The notes under the pieces were generated by a model. That model was not told the DNA's origin. It saw only the letters and a list, made by a program, of their open reading frames with translations, and ran no database searches. From Bacillota bacterium (GTDB lineage: Bacteria > Bacillota > Sulfobacillia > JAJYWN01), in the NCBI GenBank assembly GCA_021791495.1, contig JAJYWN010000023.1, positions 60,562 to 124,561 of the forward strand: a stretch of DNA of 64,000 nucleotides, written 5' to 3'. The position numbers were made by a program, and so were the translations under genes. This document shows, piece by piece, positions 24,533 through 33,430 of this stretch (the stretch's first letter is position 1; every line of letters starts with the position of its first letter).

Positions 24533-25771
24533 ATGCAGGAAGACACATTGAAGCGCATCGACGCGGCCGCGGAGGCCATGAAGGATCAACTGGTTAGGCT
24601 CAGTTTACAGATACACGCCCACCCGGAAATCGCGTTTCAGGAAAGGCAGTCGGCAGCCTGGCTCTGCGAACTGCTGGCCGGCGCCGGCTTCGCCGTGCAG
24701 AAACCGGTGGCTGGGCTGGAAACGGCCTTCCGGGCCGATTGGCTGGGGAGAGGGGCCAGGGCCGACGCGGATGGGGCTTCGGGGGCCGGCGCGCCCGTAC
24801 GCCGCGTGCCCACTGTCGCCATCTTGGCCGAGTACGACGCCCTCCCCGAAGTTGGCCACGCCTGCGGCCATAACATTATTGGGGTGGCGGCGGCAGGGGC
24901 CGGCATCGCCTTGAAACAGGCTGTTCCCGACCTGGTCGGTCGCGTGGTGGTCATGGGTACGCCGGCCGAGGAGGGCGGTGGAGGCAAGATCGACATGGTA
25001 AACGCCGGGCTCTTCGACGACGTGGATGCCGCCATCATGGTCCACCCCACGTCCGGCGAAAGCAAGATCGGCTCTACCAGCTTGGCGACGCACAGCATCG
25101 TCTTCAACTTCCACGGCCGGCCGGCCCACGCGGCGGCCACGCCGCACCTGGGGATCAACGCCCTGGACGCGGTGGTGCAGACTTATGTAAACGTCAGCAT
25201 GCTGCGCCAACAAATGACCCCCGACGCGAGGGTGCACTGCCTCATCACCAAGGGCGGGTCGGTCATCAACATCGTGCCCGAGGAGGCCGAAATCCGGTAT
25301 CTCCTGCGGGCCAGCACCAAGGAGAACCTGGCCACGCTGGTGGCCAAGGTGAAAGAGTGCGCCGAGGCCGCGGCGCGGGCGACGGGGGCGACGCTGAAGA
25401 TGGAGGAGCAGGTGGGCTACGGGGCGCGGAAGCTGAACGTCCCCTTGGGTAACGCCTTCAAGGCCCAACTACGGCGCGCCGGACTGGAGGTAGCCGACGA
25501 ACCGTCACCGTCGGGCGGCTCCACCGACTTCGGCGACGTCAGCCAAAAGGTCCCGGCCGCCAACGCCTACGTCTCCATCGCTCCGAAGGGTGTGGCCGGA
25601 CATAGCCGTGAATTCGCGGCGGCGGCGGCTTCGGACGCCGGGATGGCGGCGCTGATGGTTTCGGTCAAGGCCATGGCGGCCACGGCGCTGGCGGCGCTCA
25701 CGGATGAGGAGCTTCGATCCCACATGAGCCGGGCCCATGGGGCACGGAGTTCCCAAAGCACAATCCAGTGA
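24533..25771 (+). CDS. M20 family amidohydrolase
   Basis: 412 residues; zinc-dependent hydrolase of the M20D/ACY1-like-2 group, which cleaves N-acyl amino acids, aminobenzoyl-glutamate or dipeptides. Motifs: IHAHPEIAFQER at the start, AEYDALPEVGHACGHN with the metal-binding His, GTPAEEGGGGK with the catalytic/metal Glu pair, a dimerisation domain with FHGRPAHAAATPHLGINALD, and SGGSTDFGDVS near the end. Start ATG 24533 follows GGGAGAT. No signal peptide; cytoplasmic. Substrate unknown. Confidence 0.9.
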   Translation: MQEDTLKRIDAAAEAMKDQLVRLSLQIHAHPEIAFQERQSAAWLCELLAGAGFAVQKPVAGLETAFRADWLGRGARADADGASGAGAPVRRVPTVAILAEYDALPEVGHACGHNIIGVAAAGAGIALKQAVPDLVGRVVVMGTPAEEGGGGKIDMVNAGLFDDVDAAIMVHPTSGESKIGSTSLATHSIVFNFHGRPAHAAATPHLGINALDAVVQTYVNVSMLRQQMTPDARVHCLITKGGSVINIVPEEAEIRYLLRASTKENLATLVAKVKECAEAAARATGATLKMEEQVGYGARKLNVPLGNAFKAQLRRAGLEVADEPSPSGGSTDFGDVSQKVPAANAYVSIAPKGVAGHSREFAAAAASDAGMAALMVSVKAMAATALAALTDEELRSHMSRAHGARSSQSTIQ

Positions 25772-25836
25772 GGTGGTGTGCGGAATTTCCGGTTTTTTGC
25801 CTTCGAAAAACCAGTTTTGGCCTGTGACTGTCGCAT

Positions 25837-28800
25837 TCACCTGGGAGTTGCCGCATACTTCTCGCGGACACTGGCGATTGAGTCGTCCAGCAGGGCCTCC
25901 ACGTACTTGGGGTTGTGGATTCCCCAGCTCCGGTCGTTCATGACCAGCTTGTAGTTGGTGTAGGCGTTTTCGAGGACCAGTTCCGGGTCATCGTCGAAGG
26001 GTAAGGTTCCGCCCCGGTGGCAGGTGGCGCACTTGTCGCCAGGTTTAATCCCGGGGAGGACACCGCCATTCCGCTCCTTGAGCAAGTTCCCAAGGAGCAC
26101 CCACTTATCATAGACGCGCTTCTGCACGCCGTTCCGGTCGAAGGTGGAAAGGCCGGCGTGGCACGTCTGACAGGGCGCGACGTTCAGGAGATCGTCGGCA
26201 TCGTCCGGGTCACGCTCCCGCGTGCGGTCGTCGGCCCGCGGGCCGAAACCACCCACCTGTCCATCGGGCCCGGCATCGCGCATGCGCAAGGTGTGGCCGC
26301 CCACCAGGAGGATGCCGTTGACGTCGACGTCGGTGTTACTAGGGGTACCGCTCACGGTGCCGCCGGAACCCACACTCATGTGGCAGAGCACGCACTTGTC
26401 GGGCGTCTTGTGCGGATTGGCGAAGAAGTAGTCGCGGCCGGGGTACTCATAGCCGTTCTCGATCTGGCCGGCCATGCCCTCAAGGACGGCGTTCTGCCAT
26501 TTCTCGTAGTGACAGGTGTCGCAGGTCTTACCGCTGCTCCCGTGAACCAGGGAGGCAGGGTTGGTCGCAGGTGCGGCTGGCGCCGTCTCGGCTGCTGCCA
26601 CTGTGGTGCCGGCGGGCGCCGTTTCGACTGCCGCAGCGGCGGAGGCAGGTTCCGCGGCCGCCGTCGCCGGGTGTGGGTCGTGGCAAGCCACGCAGGTAAT
26701 GCCCGGCTCATCCTTGGCCGGCAGCTTATCACGGTCGAGGGGACTGAAGTTCACCTCGAAGAAGGCCTTGCCGCGGCTGGCGGCCAGTTCTGTGCGCTGA
26801 TTGTGGCCCTTCGCATAGTGGCAGCCGGTGCAGTTCAGGAGTAGGGCGGAAGCGACCTCTCCGTACCCGTAAGAGTCGCCGTCACTGTGGTGCGACTTCT
26901 GCCACTGACCGTATTCCTGGTGGCATGTCCCGCATAGGCCGGCGCCGTAGGTTACCGAGATGGTGCTCTTGATCAAGGTCAGATCGCTGGTGCTGGCGGA
27001 CTCCGCGATGGAGGCCGCCGAGGAACTGCCACCCGTCCGCGTGGCTGCGGCGGAGGCGGCAGTCACGTGGGCGCTCCCCGGCCCGTGGCACGTCTGGCAG
27101 CCGGCTGCCGTCGCCGGCGCCGTCGCTGCCGCCGCCGAAGCGACTTCAGTCGAGTGCCCGGCCCCGGCTATCGCCTTTCCATGCGCCGTCGTAGCCCATC
27201 CCGAAGCCTTGTCGGCGTGACAGGTCTGGCAGACCGTGTCCGAAACCGCGGCTCCCGCCTCACCGCCTAGGGCTAGGATGTCTACGGTCGCCGGTTCACT
27301 GGCCAGCGAGCCGCCCGCATCGTTGTCGGAGACGACCAGGGTCGCCCGGTACGTGCCGGCCTGGTCGGCCGTGAACCTGGGATATTGGGCGGAACGGTCG
27401 CTAAGAAGTGCCGTGGCATCCTGCCACCCGTCCTGCGATGCATGGGTCAAGCTCCATTGCCAGCCGAACTGTCGCTGGTAGTGGTCGTAGTTCTTCCCGT
27501 AGACGTCCGGGGCGTTGCCACCCGCGTTATACTGCTCCGGTGAAGGTGCATTGGGGTCGATCCCCCAGCCGCGCAGCCAGACCGTTTCACCGACTTTCAC
27601 TACCCGGAGGCGTATGGACGTTGCCAGCGCGGTCGCTGGTGTTTTCTTGATGGGTGCCGGGCCCGCCATCACCGAGGCGACAGCCTCCGGCCTGGTGTTC
27701 AACGCCTGGACTTTCAAGGTGGACGAGTTCACCACCCCTGGGAAGGCCGGGTTGGTGAGGTCAAGGCGGACCGTATACTGGCCGGCCGCAGGGAGAGTCA
27801 GGCTAAACGTTACCGGATCATCCGTTTCAGTGGAGGCGGCTTGCGGCGTCAGAGCGGCGCCGGCCTGGGTCGAGTTCTGGTCGGCGACCGTGTGGCCGCT
27901 GGCATCGTGAATATACCACGAAAAGCCGCTCCGGGAGGCGTTTCGGCTGCCCGCCGCACTGACGGTGAAAGCGGTGTTGTACGGAACTTGGACTACCGCA
28001 GCCCCGACGTGGGCCTCAGACACGGGTCGGCCATCGGGCCCGATGGCCTCCAGGCTCGCCACCGGTTCGCCGGATGGGGCCGGGAAAAGAGCCACCTGGG
28101 TCTCGCTAGCCGTCTTGGGCAGGACTTGGACCTTCTTCGGCTCGGCGTAGGGCTCGAACCCCGAAGCCTCGACCCGCAAACGGTACCCCGCCGGCGGCAG
28201 GCTGGTGAAAACCGCTTCGCCCCTGGCCGTCGTAGTGGCCGTGTATCCGCCCGGTTCCAGCGTCACCGTGGCGCCACTCACCCGCCCAGGCTCGGCGCCG
28301 GCCGAGGAGCGGACGGACAAGACAGTCACCGAGAGGCTGCCGTTGGAGCCGGTCCGGCCGGCAACAGGCGGCGCGGCCCCGCCGTCCTTGGCGGTGCCCA
28401 GAACAGTCGAATGATGCGTGTAGCAGGCCCAGGTGTAGCTGGCTTCAAACCGCCTGCTGATCATCTTCGCCGCTTCGGCCCTGGTGGCCCCGGCTGCCGG
28501 TCGGAAAGTCCCGTCAGGGTAACCACCGATCATACCCTTGTCGGCGGCGACCTGCACGTAGCCGCGGAGGGGAGGGGGCACGTCGTCGCGGTCGGTGAAG
28601 GAGAGGGCCGCCGTGCCGGTCTCCCCGGCCTGCCGCGCCTCGGCATTCTTGCCGATAGCCCGCACCAGGATCTGGGCCATTTCCACCCGCGTGATCTGCC
28701 GGTCTGGCTCGAAACGGCCGCCGGGATACTCGTCCGGCACGACAAGGCGCCACTGGACCGCTTGCTGCAGGAACCCCTGTGTCTGGGACCAGTGGCCGGC

Positions 28801-29217
28801 AGTGTCACTGAAAGGCAACGGCGTTCCCGCCGGTAAGCCGGCCGTGGAGACCCGGCTGTTCGGATCGCTGGGGTTCGTCAGTTCGGCCAGGACGGCCAGT
28901 TTGACGAATTCGGCCCGGGTAATGGGGTTATTGGGCCGGAAGGTGTTGTCCGGATAGCCGCCGATGATGCCGAAGCTCACCAGGTCGGTGATGTACTTCT
29001 CGGCCCAGTGACCCTTGATATCGGAGAGCGGAGGGGACGTGCTACTGGTGGCGCCGGCGGTGCCGGCGGTACCGGCACCGGCCGCACCGGTCGTACCGGT
29101 CGCACCGGCCGCACCGGTCGCACCGGTCGCGGGAGGTGACCAAGCCCACAAGAGAAAGACCGCCAAGACCACGGTCATGACGACACTGACGGCACGCCTC
29201 ATACGCGCATGGTTCAT
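25837..29217 (-). CDS. SLH-domain multiheme c-type cytochrome
   Basis: 1126 residues. A signal peptide (about 1-33) and an Ala/Gly/Thr-rich spacer precede three SLH domains at about 63-110, 130-190 and 205-260 (DIKGHWAEKYITDL ... NNPITRAEF; SDTAGHWSQTQGFLQ; GYPDGTFRPAAGATRAEAAK). A carboxypeptidase-regulatory-like domain (about 295-370) and Ig/PKD-like domains (about 395-650) follow. From residue 663 to 1067 there are nine CxxCH heme motifs (CQTCH, CQTCH, CGTCH, CTGCH, CVACH, CDTCH, CVLCH, CQTCH, CATCH) separated by His-containing segments. SLH domains tie the protein to cell-wall polymers, so this should be a surface-exposed electron carrier. Domain calls are firm; the electron acceptor is inference. 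Confidence 0.93.
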   Translation of the reverse strand: MNHARMRRAVSVVMTVVLAVFLLWAWSPPATGATGAAGATGTTGAAGAGTAGTAGATSSTSPPLSDIKGHWAEKYITDLVSFGIIGGYPDNTFRPNNPITRAEFVKLAVLAELTNPSDPNSRVSTAGLPAGTPLPFSDTAGHWSQTQGFLQQAVQWRLVVPDEYPGGRFEPDRQITRVEMAQILVRAIGKNAEARQAGETGTAALSFTDRDDVPPPLRGYVQVAADKGMIGGYPDGTFRPAAGATRAEAAKMISRRFEASYTWACYTHHSTVLGTAKDGGAAPPVAGRTGSNGSLSVTVLSVRSSAGAEPGRVSGATVTLEPGGYTATTTARGEAVFTSLPPAGYRLRVEASGFEPYAEPKKVQVLPKTASETQVALFPAPSGEPVASLEAIGPDGRPVSEAHVGAAVVQVPYNTAFTVSAAGSRNASRSGFSWYIHDASGHTVADQNSTQAGAALTPQAASTETDDPVTFSLTLPAAGQYTVRLDLTNPAFPGVVNSSTLKVQALNTRPEAVASVMAGPAPIKKTPATALATSIRLRVVKVGETVWLRGWGIDPNAPSPEQYNAGGNAPDVYGKNYDHYQRQFGWQWSLTHASQDGWQDATALLSDRSAQYPRFTADQAGTYRATLVVSDNDAGGSLASEPATVDILALGGEAGAAVSDTVCQTCHADKASGWATTAHGKAIAGAGHSTEVASAAAATAPATAAGCQTCHGPGSAHVTAASAAATRTGGSSSAASIAESASTSDLTLIKSTISVTYGAGLCGTCHQEYGQWQKSHHSDGDSYGYGEVASALLLNCTGCHYAKGHNQRTELAASRGKAFFEVNFSPLDRDKLPAKDEPGITCVACHDPHPATAAAEPASAAAAVETAPAGTTVAAAETAPAAPATNPASLVHGSSGKTCDTCHYEKWQNAVLEGMAGQIENGYEYPGRDYFFANPHKTPDKCVLCHMSVGSGGTVSGTPSNTDVDVNGILLVGGHTLRMRDAGPDGQVGGFGPRADDRTRERDPDDADDLLNVAPCQTCHAGLSTFDRNGVQKRVYDKWVLLGNLLKERNGGVLPGIKPGDKCATCHRGGTLPFDDDPELVLENAYTNYKLVMNDRSWGIHNPKYVEALLDDSIASVREKYAATPR

Positions 29218-29274
29218 GCCGCCTCATTCGACGCCGCCGGGGAAAACCCTGCCTAATGTCCCATTGATGCGGGA

Positions 29275-30675
29275 CTAATGTCCTGGTACGCCGGGTCTTC
29301 GAGGCGGCCTGGACGCGCTGGATCCCGCGGCGCGATCCGGCAGCCGTTCCACCCCCGCCAGACGGCCCAACAGACGCTTGAACGGGTAGGTCACGTAGGC
29401 GTCGATGACCGTCTCCGGCCGGAAGATGGGCGCGAAAATGAGGTAGTTCAAGGCCATCCACAGGATGAAGTCGCGGTGGGTGGGTGGGCATTTGGCTGGC
29501 CCGAGGCGGACCACGCGCCGCGCCCCCTTCACTTTCGTTTGGGCCGCGCACTTGCCGATGAGCAGAACGCTCTCACCCTCGACCGTCTCGTCGGTACGGC
29601 CGATGACCACGGTCAGATGGGGGAAACGGGCGATCTTGTGGGGCTGCCGGTCCTTCACCATATAGAGCCAGTCAAGGAAAACGCCGTGACAGCCGCCGGT
29701 GCAGTACGGTTCTCCGCACACGATCCGGAAGGGCGACTCGAAACGGTCGACCCGACGGTATCCCAAGTCGTAGCCGCAGGTACGGGCCTGGGCTTCCTCC
29801 AAGGGGAAATCACCCACCACCTCGACGTCTTCCAGGCTGGCCGGGCTGTAGCCTCGCCGGACGGCCTCCTGCAGGTGGCCGATTCCCGCCGGATCCAGGT
29901 TCAGCACCCGCGCCGTCACCAAGTCGTGGGCCAGTGGGTTATCAGCCACCATGATGAGGCCGAGGGGCTTGCCCGCCTCCGTCATCTGATTGCCGCCCAC
30001 GGCGATCTCGATGGCGTCGGTGACGATAAGGCGCGGGTAGACGGCTTCCAGGATATCGACGATCTTCTCGTCTAGGTGATGGTCGTGGTGCCACATGCGC
30101 TCGGGGTCGTCCAAGGAACCGATGTTGAGCTTCAGGGCGGCCGTCATCCCTTGGGCCAGCACGTTCGACTTCAGCTTCGGGGCGAAGACTAGGTAGTCGC
30201 TGTCCACCACGGCCTTGCCCAGCGTCAAGTGGTCGTGGAGGCGGCTGCGGGTCAGGTGGACCTGCTTCTTCCGCGACTCCTCCAGAGCGATCAGGCGAAC
30301 CGGGAAGTGGCGGGTCAATCTACCGTAGCCGGCGCGGCGGAAGCAGACGCTGGTGGGGCAGCCTGTTCCGCTCCTTTCGACGATGGAGACGCCGCTGACA
30401 GGCGGGTGTTGGGTTGCCGGTCCCGCGGCGGCCTGGGCGCCGTTGCCGTAGATTACTGAAAGCAGAGCCTCGAGGAATTCCGGGCGCGTGTAACAGTGTT
30501 GGGCGTGGACGGGGTGGGCGAACACCACATTGGGTTTGATAACCACCCGGCCGGCCGGCGGCGCGGCGCCGACCGCGGCCACGCCCCGGGCGATGACCGC
30601 CGCGATCTGGGCGGGGTCATCGTAACTCTCGCAGTGGCCTAGGAACACGCGGGACTTTTTCTCGGACATTCCCAT
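29275..30675 (-). CDS. DUF362-family protein
   Basis: About 466 residues, cytoplasmic. DUF362 features: VVIKPNVVFAHP near the N terminus, YLVFAPKLKSNVLAQGMTAALKLNIG in the middle, and LIVTDAIEIAVGGNQMTEAG. Cysteines cluster at CGEPYCTGGCHG and KCAAQTKV, which may bind a metal or iron-sulfur cluster. The function of the family is not established. ATG 30675 is preferred (a G-rich site precedes it at about 8 bases); GTG 30684 is possible. It is immediately upstream of the SLH cytochrome in the same direction (57-base gap), so the two are probably co-transcribed. Confidence 0.82.
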   Translation of the reverse strand: MGMSEKKSRVFLGHCESYDDPAQIAAVIARGVAAVGAAPPAGRVVIKPNVVFAHPVHAQHCYTRPEFLEALLSVIYGNGAQAAAGPATQHPPVSGVSIVERSGTGCPTSVCFRRAGYGRLTRHFPVRLIALEESRKKQVHLTRSRLHDHLTLGKAVVDSDYLVFAPKLKSNVLAQGMTAALKLNIGSLDDPERMWHHDHHLDEKIVDILEAVYPRLIVTDAIEIAVGGNQMTEAGKPLGLIMVADNPLAHDLVTARVLNLDPAGIGHLQEAVRRGYSPASLEDVEVVGDFPLEEAQARTCGYDLGYRRVDRFESPFRIVCGEPYCTGGCHGVFLDWLYMVKDRQPHKIARFPHLTVVIGRTDETVEGESVLLIGKCAAQTKVKGARRVVRLGPAKCPPTHRDFILWMALNYLIFAPIFRPETVIDAYVTYPFKRLLGRLAGVERLPDRAAGSSASRPPRRPGVPGH

Positions 30676-30808
30676 TCCCGGCACCCCCCCGGATCACTCA
30701 TCTTCGGTGCCAGGATACGCCCTGATTGGCGGAAATACCTCCAGGTGAGAGCTTCCCGGTATTACGCCGGCAGCTATCTAGAGACGACCGTCTCTAGCGC
30801 ATCCAGCC

Positions 30809-31009
30809 TCAGCCACCGCCGATGGGTCCGCAACCCGAATCGCCCACGAAGTAGGTGCTGCTATCTGAGAAAACCGAGAGGCCGCCCGCCAGCTTCTTGG
30901 AGCCGCACTTGGGGCAAGTAGCGTTCCGGCGTTCGATGAAAGTCATCTGAGCTGTGAATTTGTGACCGCAATCCTTACAGGTGAAAGTGTATTTAGCCGT
31001 CGGTCTCAC
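30809..31009 (-). CDS. FmdB-type zinc-ribbon protein
   Basis: 66 residues. The N-terminal zinc ribbon has CKDCGHKFTAQMT and CPKCGSKK, the CxxC...CxxC pattern of FmdB/CxxC-CxxC-SSSS small regulatory proteins. The C-terminal tail is Gly/Ser-rich and ends CGPIGGG. GTG 31009 is the start. Exact role unknown; often encoded beside redox genes. Confidence 0.78.
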   Translation of the reverse strand: MRPTAKYTFTCKDCGHKFTAQMTFIERRNATCPKCGSKKLAGGLSVFSDSSTYFVGDSGCGPIGGG

Positions 31010-31042
31010 CAGCCTCTCGCAAACTCGCGCGGCACCTGCTAT

Positions 31043-31058
31043 AATACCCTCCAGGGTA
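31043..31058. promoter_or_regulatory. ATACCCT palindrome, possible CsoR/CstR-type operator
   Basis: ATACCCTCCAGGGTAT is a perfect 7+2+7 palindrome between the divergent zinc-ribbon gene and ccdA. Its layout matches G/C-tract operators of CsoR/CstR-family repressors. A TATAAT (31039-31044) overlaps it on the plus strand but lacks a clear -35. Confidence 0.4.
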
Positions 31059-31225
31059 TGGATCGCTTGACAACAGTTTAGCCTGGGAATGGGCAGGCGT
31101 CAAGGCGGTCCGACACGAATACCACTTATCCGTTCCAACACGAATGCCTCTCCGACAGACGAATCAGTGGTCGAGCCGCAACATAGACGTAGGACACACC
31201 GAATGCGGAGGGCGGGAGGCCTAAT

Positions 31226-31906
31226 GTGAACCCCATCGCAGCCCAACTGGCCGGTAATCCAGCTCTGGCGGCCGGAATCGCCTTAGCCGCCGGGGTGGCC
31301 GCGTCGGCCAGCCCCTGCATTATCGGAGGTATCCCTCTCATCATCGCCTACATCTGCGGTGTCGAAGGTGGGCGCAGCCGTCCCTTGGCCGTGGCCGTTT
31401 TCGTGGCCGGCATGGTGCTGGCCACCACGACCCTGGGGGTGGCGGCCGCCGCCATCGGTATGGTGGTCGGCGTCACCAGTCGGTGGTGGGGGCTGATCGT
31501 GGCCGCCGCCTTCCTTGTGGGCGGGGCGGTCCTCCTTGGCTGGCAGATGCCGGGTGTCGACTCTTGCGGCGCGCCGCGGCCCGCCCTCTCCCGGAAGTCC
31601 ACCCTCTGGACCGGTTTCGGCCTGGGGGCTATGTTCGGATCCATCTCGTCACCCTGTGGGACGCCGGTGCTCTTCGCCATTCTTGGGCTGGTGAGCCAGA
31701 GCGGTTCTTTGCCCTTCGGTGGGCTGCTCCTCCTGCTTTACGCGATGGGGCACTCTACGCTGGTTGCGCTGGCAGGCCTTTCGGCGGGGGCGCTGACCCG
31801 GTGGCTTTCCAGCGGGCCGGGGGTCAAGTGGGTCTTATGGCTGCGGCGCCTGGCCGGCGCTATCCTCGTATATCTTGGGTTGGTCACTTTGCGGCGGTTC
31901 TTTTGA
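31226..31906 (+). CDS. ccdA: cytochrome c biogenesis protein CcdA
   Basis: 226 residues with six hydrophobic spans. CcdA/DsbD transmembrane family: the first span carries ASASPCIIGGIPLI and the fourth GSISSPCGTPVLFAILG, the two Cys-Pro/Pro-Cys sites that shuttle reducing equivalents across the membrane. GTG 31226 follows GGGAGG. The next gene is a membrane-anchored thioredoxin, so the pair should reduce apocytochrome cysteines for heme attachment, for instance of the nine-heme protein nearby. Confidence 0.88.
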   Translation: MNPIAAQLAGNPALAAGIALAAGVAASASPCIIGGIPLIIAYICGVEGGRSRPLAVAVFVAGMVLATTTLGVAAAAIGMVVGVTSRWWGLIVAAAFLVGGAVLLGWQMPGVDSCGAPRPALSRKSTLWTGFGLGAMFGSISSPCGTPVLFAILGLVSQSGSLPFGGLLLLLYAMGHSTLVALAGLSAGALTRWLSSGPGVKWVLWLRRLAGAILVYLGLVTLRRFF

Positions 31907-31958
31907 CCTTTAGCTACTTAACTACTCTAGCTAGTGAAAGAAGAGGCGGGATCCAGAC

Positions 31959-32375
31959 TTGAAACTGAAGACTTCATGGATCATCATCGGCGTCATACTC
32001 TTCGCCGCCATCCTGGCGACCCTGAACTTCCCGGGCCGCGACCCCTATGCCAAGCTGCGTGGCACGGAGCGCGACCTGGACGCTACTCTGGCGTCCGGAC
32101 GGCCTTCTATCATTGAGCTGGGGACGAAGACCTGCCCCTACTGCAAAGCCCTTTACCCGATCATGGGCAAGCTGAGCACGGAGTTCAAGGGGCGGATGAA
32201 CGTACTCATCGTGGACCTGGAGGATCAGCAGAATGTGGCCAGGAGGTACGATGTTTCGGCCGTGCCGGTGATCCTCTTCTACGATGCACAAGGGAAGCAA
32301 GTCCACCGGTTCGAGGGGTTCATGTCGTACAACGATCTGAAGTCCGCCATGGCCTTTTACAAGTTGGTCCCATAG
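31959..32375 (+). CDS. membrane-anchored thioredoxin-like protein
   Basis: 138 residues: one N-terminal membrane anchor (about 6-22), then a thioredoxin fold with the active site GTKTCPYCKALYPIMGKL, the cis-Pro region VSAVPVILFYDAQGK and a final helix. The CPYC motif is like glutaredoxin/DsbA-type reductants. Starts at TTG 31959, 52 bases after ccdA; likely partner of CcdA on the outer face of the membrane. Confidence 0.85.
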   Translation: MKLKTSWIIIGVILFAAILATLNFPGRDPYAKLRGTERDLDATLASGRPSIIELGTKTCPYCKALYPIMGKLSTEFKGRMNVLIVDLEDQQNVARRYDVSAVPVILFYDAQGKQVHRFEGFMSYNDLKSAMAFYKLVP

Positions 32376-32539
32376 GGGCGTCTGCGCGACGGCAGGAACG
32401 CGGGCCGACTCCGAAGAAAGCACCTCGCCTGCTGACCTTCGCCGCCTGTGAAGTCGAGCAGTATAGCCGGTGATATCACCTGATTCCGTAGGCGCCGGAA
32501 CCATTCAGGTCAGACGACTGCCCCGGGGGTGTCCTTTCC

Positions 32540-33430
32540 TTGCGTGTTGATCCCGCCAAATGTGTTGGCTGCGGCAACTGCGTGCCTGTCTGCACCATGG
32601 GTGTGATCCGTGTCGAGGCCGGCCGCGCCGTGGTGAACGAGGAAGAGTGTGTGGAGTGCGGGACCTGCAAACGGTTCCTGCGGGTGGAAGGCTTCCCAGC
32701 CCCCTTGGTGCGCGCCGTCCGCGCCGTCCTGCACACTCTCCACCTGGCCCATGAGGCGCCGCCGGACGTCTGCCCCGCCGGCGCCCTGTTCCAGCCGGAG
32801 CTGGAGTGGCCGCGCAGCGTACGCAAGGCTTTTTCCGACCCCACCACCAAACATGCCTCCACTGGCATCGGCGGGCGCGGTACCGAAGAGATCAAGACCA
32901 ACGACGTGACCGGCCGCCTGCGCAATGGCGACGCCGGCCTCATCGTGGAGATGGGCCGGCCCGGCCTGGGCGCGCGCTTGGCCGAACTGGACCGAGTGGC
33001 GCGGGCCATGGCCGAGCTGGGCGCCCGGTTCGAATCGAAGAACCCGGTCACTCAGATGATGCCGGACCCGGCGACGGGGGCGTTGAACCCCGAAGTCCTG
33101 AACGAGAAGGTCATGTCCGCCATCATTGAGATGAAAGTCCCGGTGGCCGGGCTACCCGAGTTCCTGGGGCGGCTGAACGAAGTGGCCGCGGGGCTCACTT
33201 CCGTCTGCAGCGTCGCGGTAGCGGGGCGATGCGACCCCGACGGGTCAATCCCCTACGAGGAAATAGTGGTCAAGGAAACGGGATTCCCGCTTTCCTTGAC
33301 GTCCAAGACCAATCTGGGCCTGGGGCGGCCACGGTTCGGTGAGAGTGGTGTGTTCCCAACCCCGCCGGACGCCATGCCTAAAGCGCCTCAGGCCGGCAGT
33401 GCGGCCGCCATCGGAGGTGACGCCGAATGA
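32540..33430 (+). CDS. two-[4Fe-4S] ferredoxin-domain protein of unknown family
   Basis: 296 residues. Residues 1-55 are ferredoxin-like: CVGCGNCVPVC for the first cluster and CVECGTC completed by CPAGAL at about 80 for the second, the latter with an unusually long insert. The rest (about 100-296) is a separate domain with GRGTEEIKTNDVTGR, DAGLIVEMGRPGLGAR, LNEKVMSAIIEMKVP and KTNLGLGRP, which I do not recognise. TTG 32540 is the start. The stop overlaps the next gene by 4 bases (ATGA); the two products probably form a complex. Confidence 0.72.
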   Translation: MRVDPAKCVGCGNCVPVCTMGVIRVEAGRAVVNEEECVECGTCKRFLRVEGFPAPLVRAVRAVLHTLHLAHEAPPDVCPAGALFQPELEWPRSVRKAFSDPTTKHASTGIGGRGTEEIKTNDVTGRLRNGDAGLIVEMGRPGLGARLAELDRVARAMAELGARFESKNPVTQMMPDPATGALNPEVLNEKVMSAIIEMKVPVAGLPEFLGRLNEVAAGLTSVCSVAVAGRCDPDGSIPYEEIVVKETGFPLSLTSKTNLGLGRPRFGESGVFPTPPDAMPKAPQAGSAAAIGGDAE

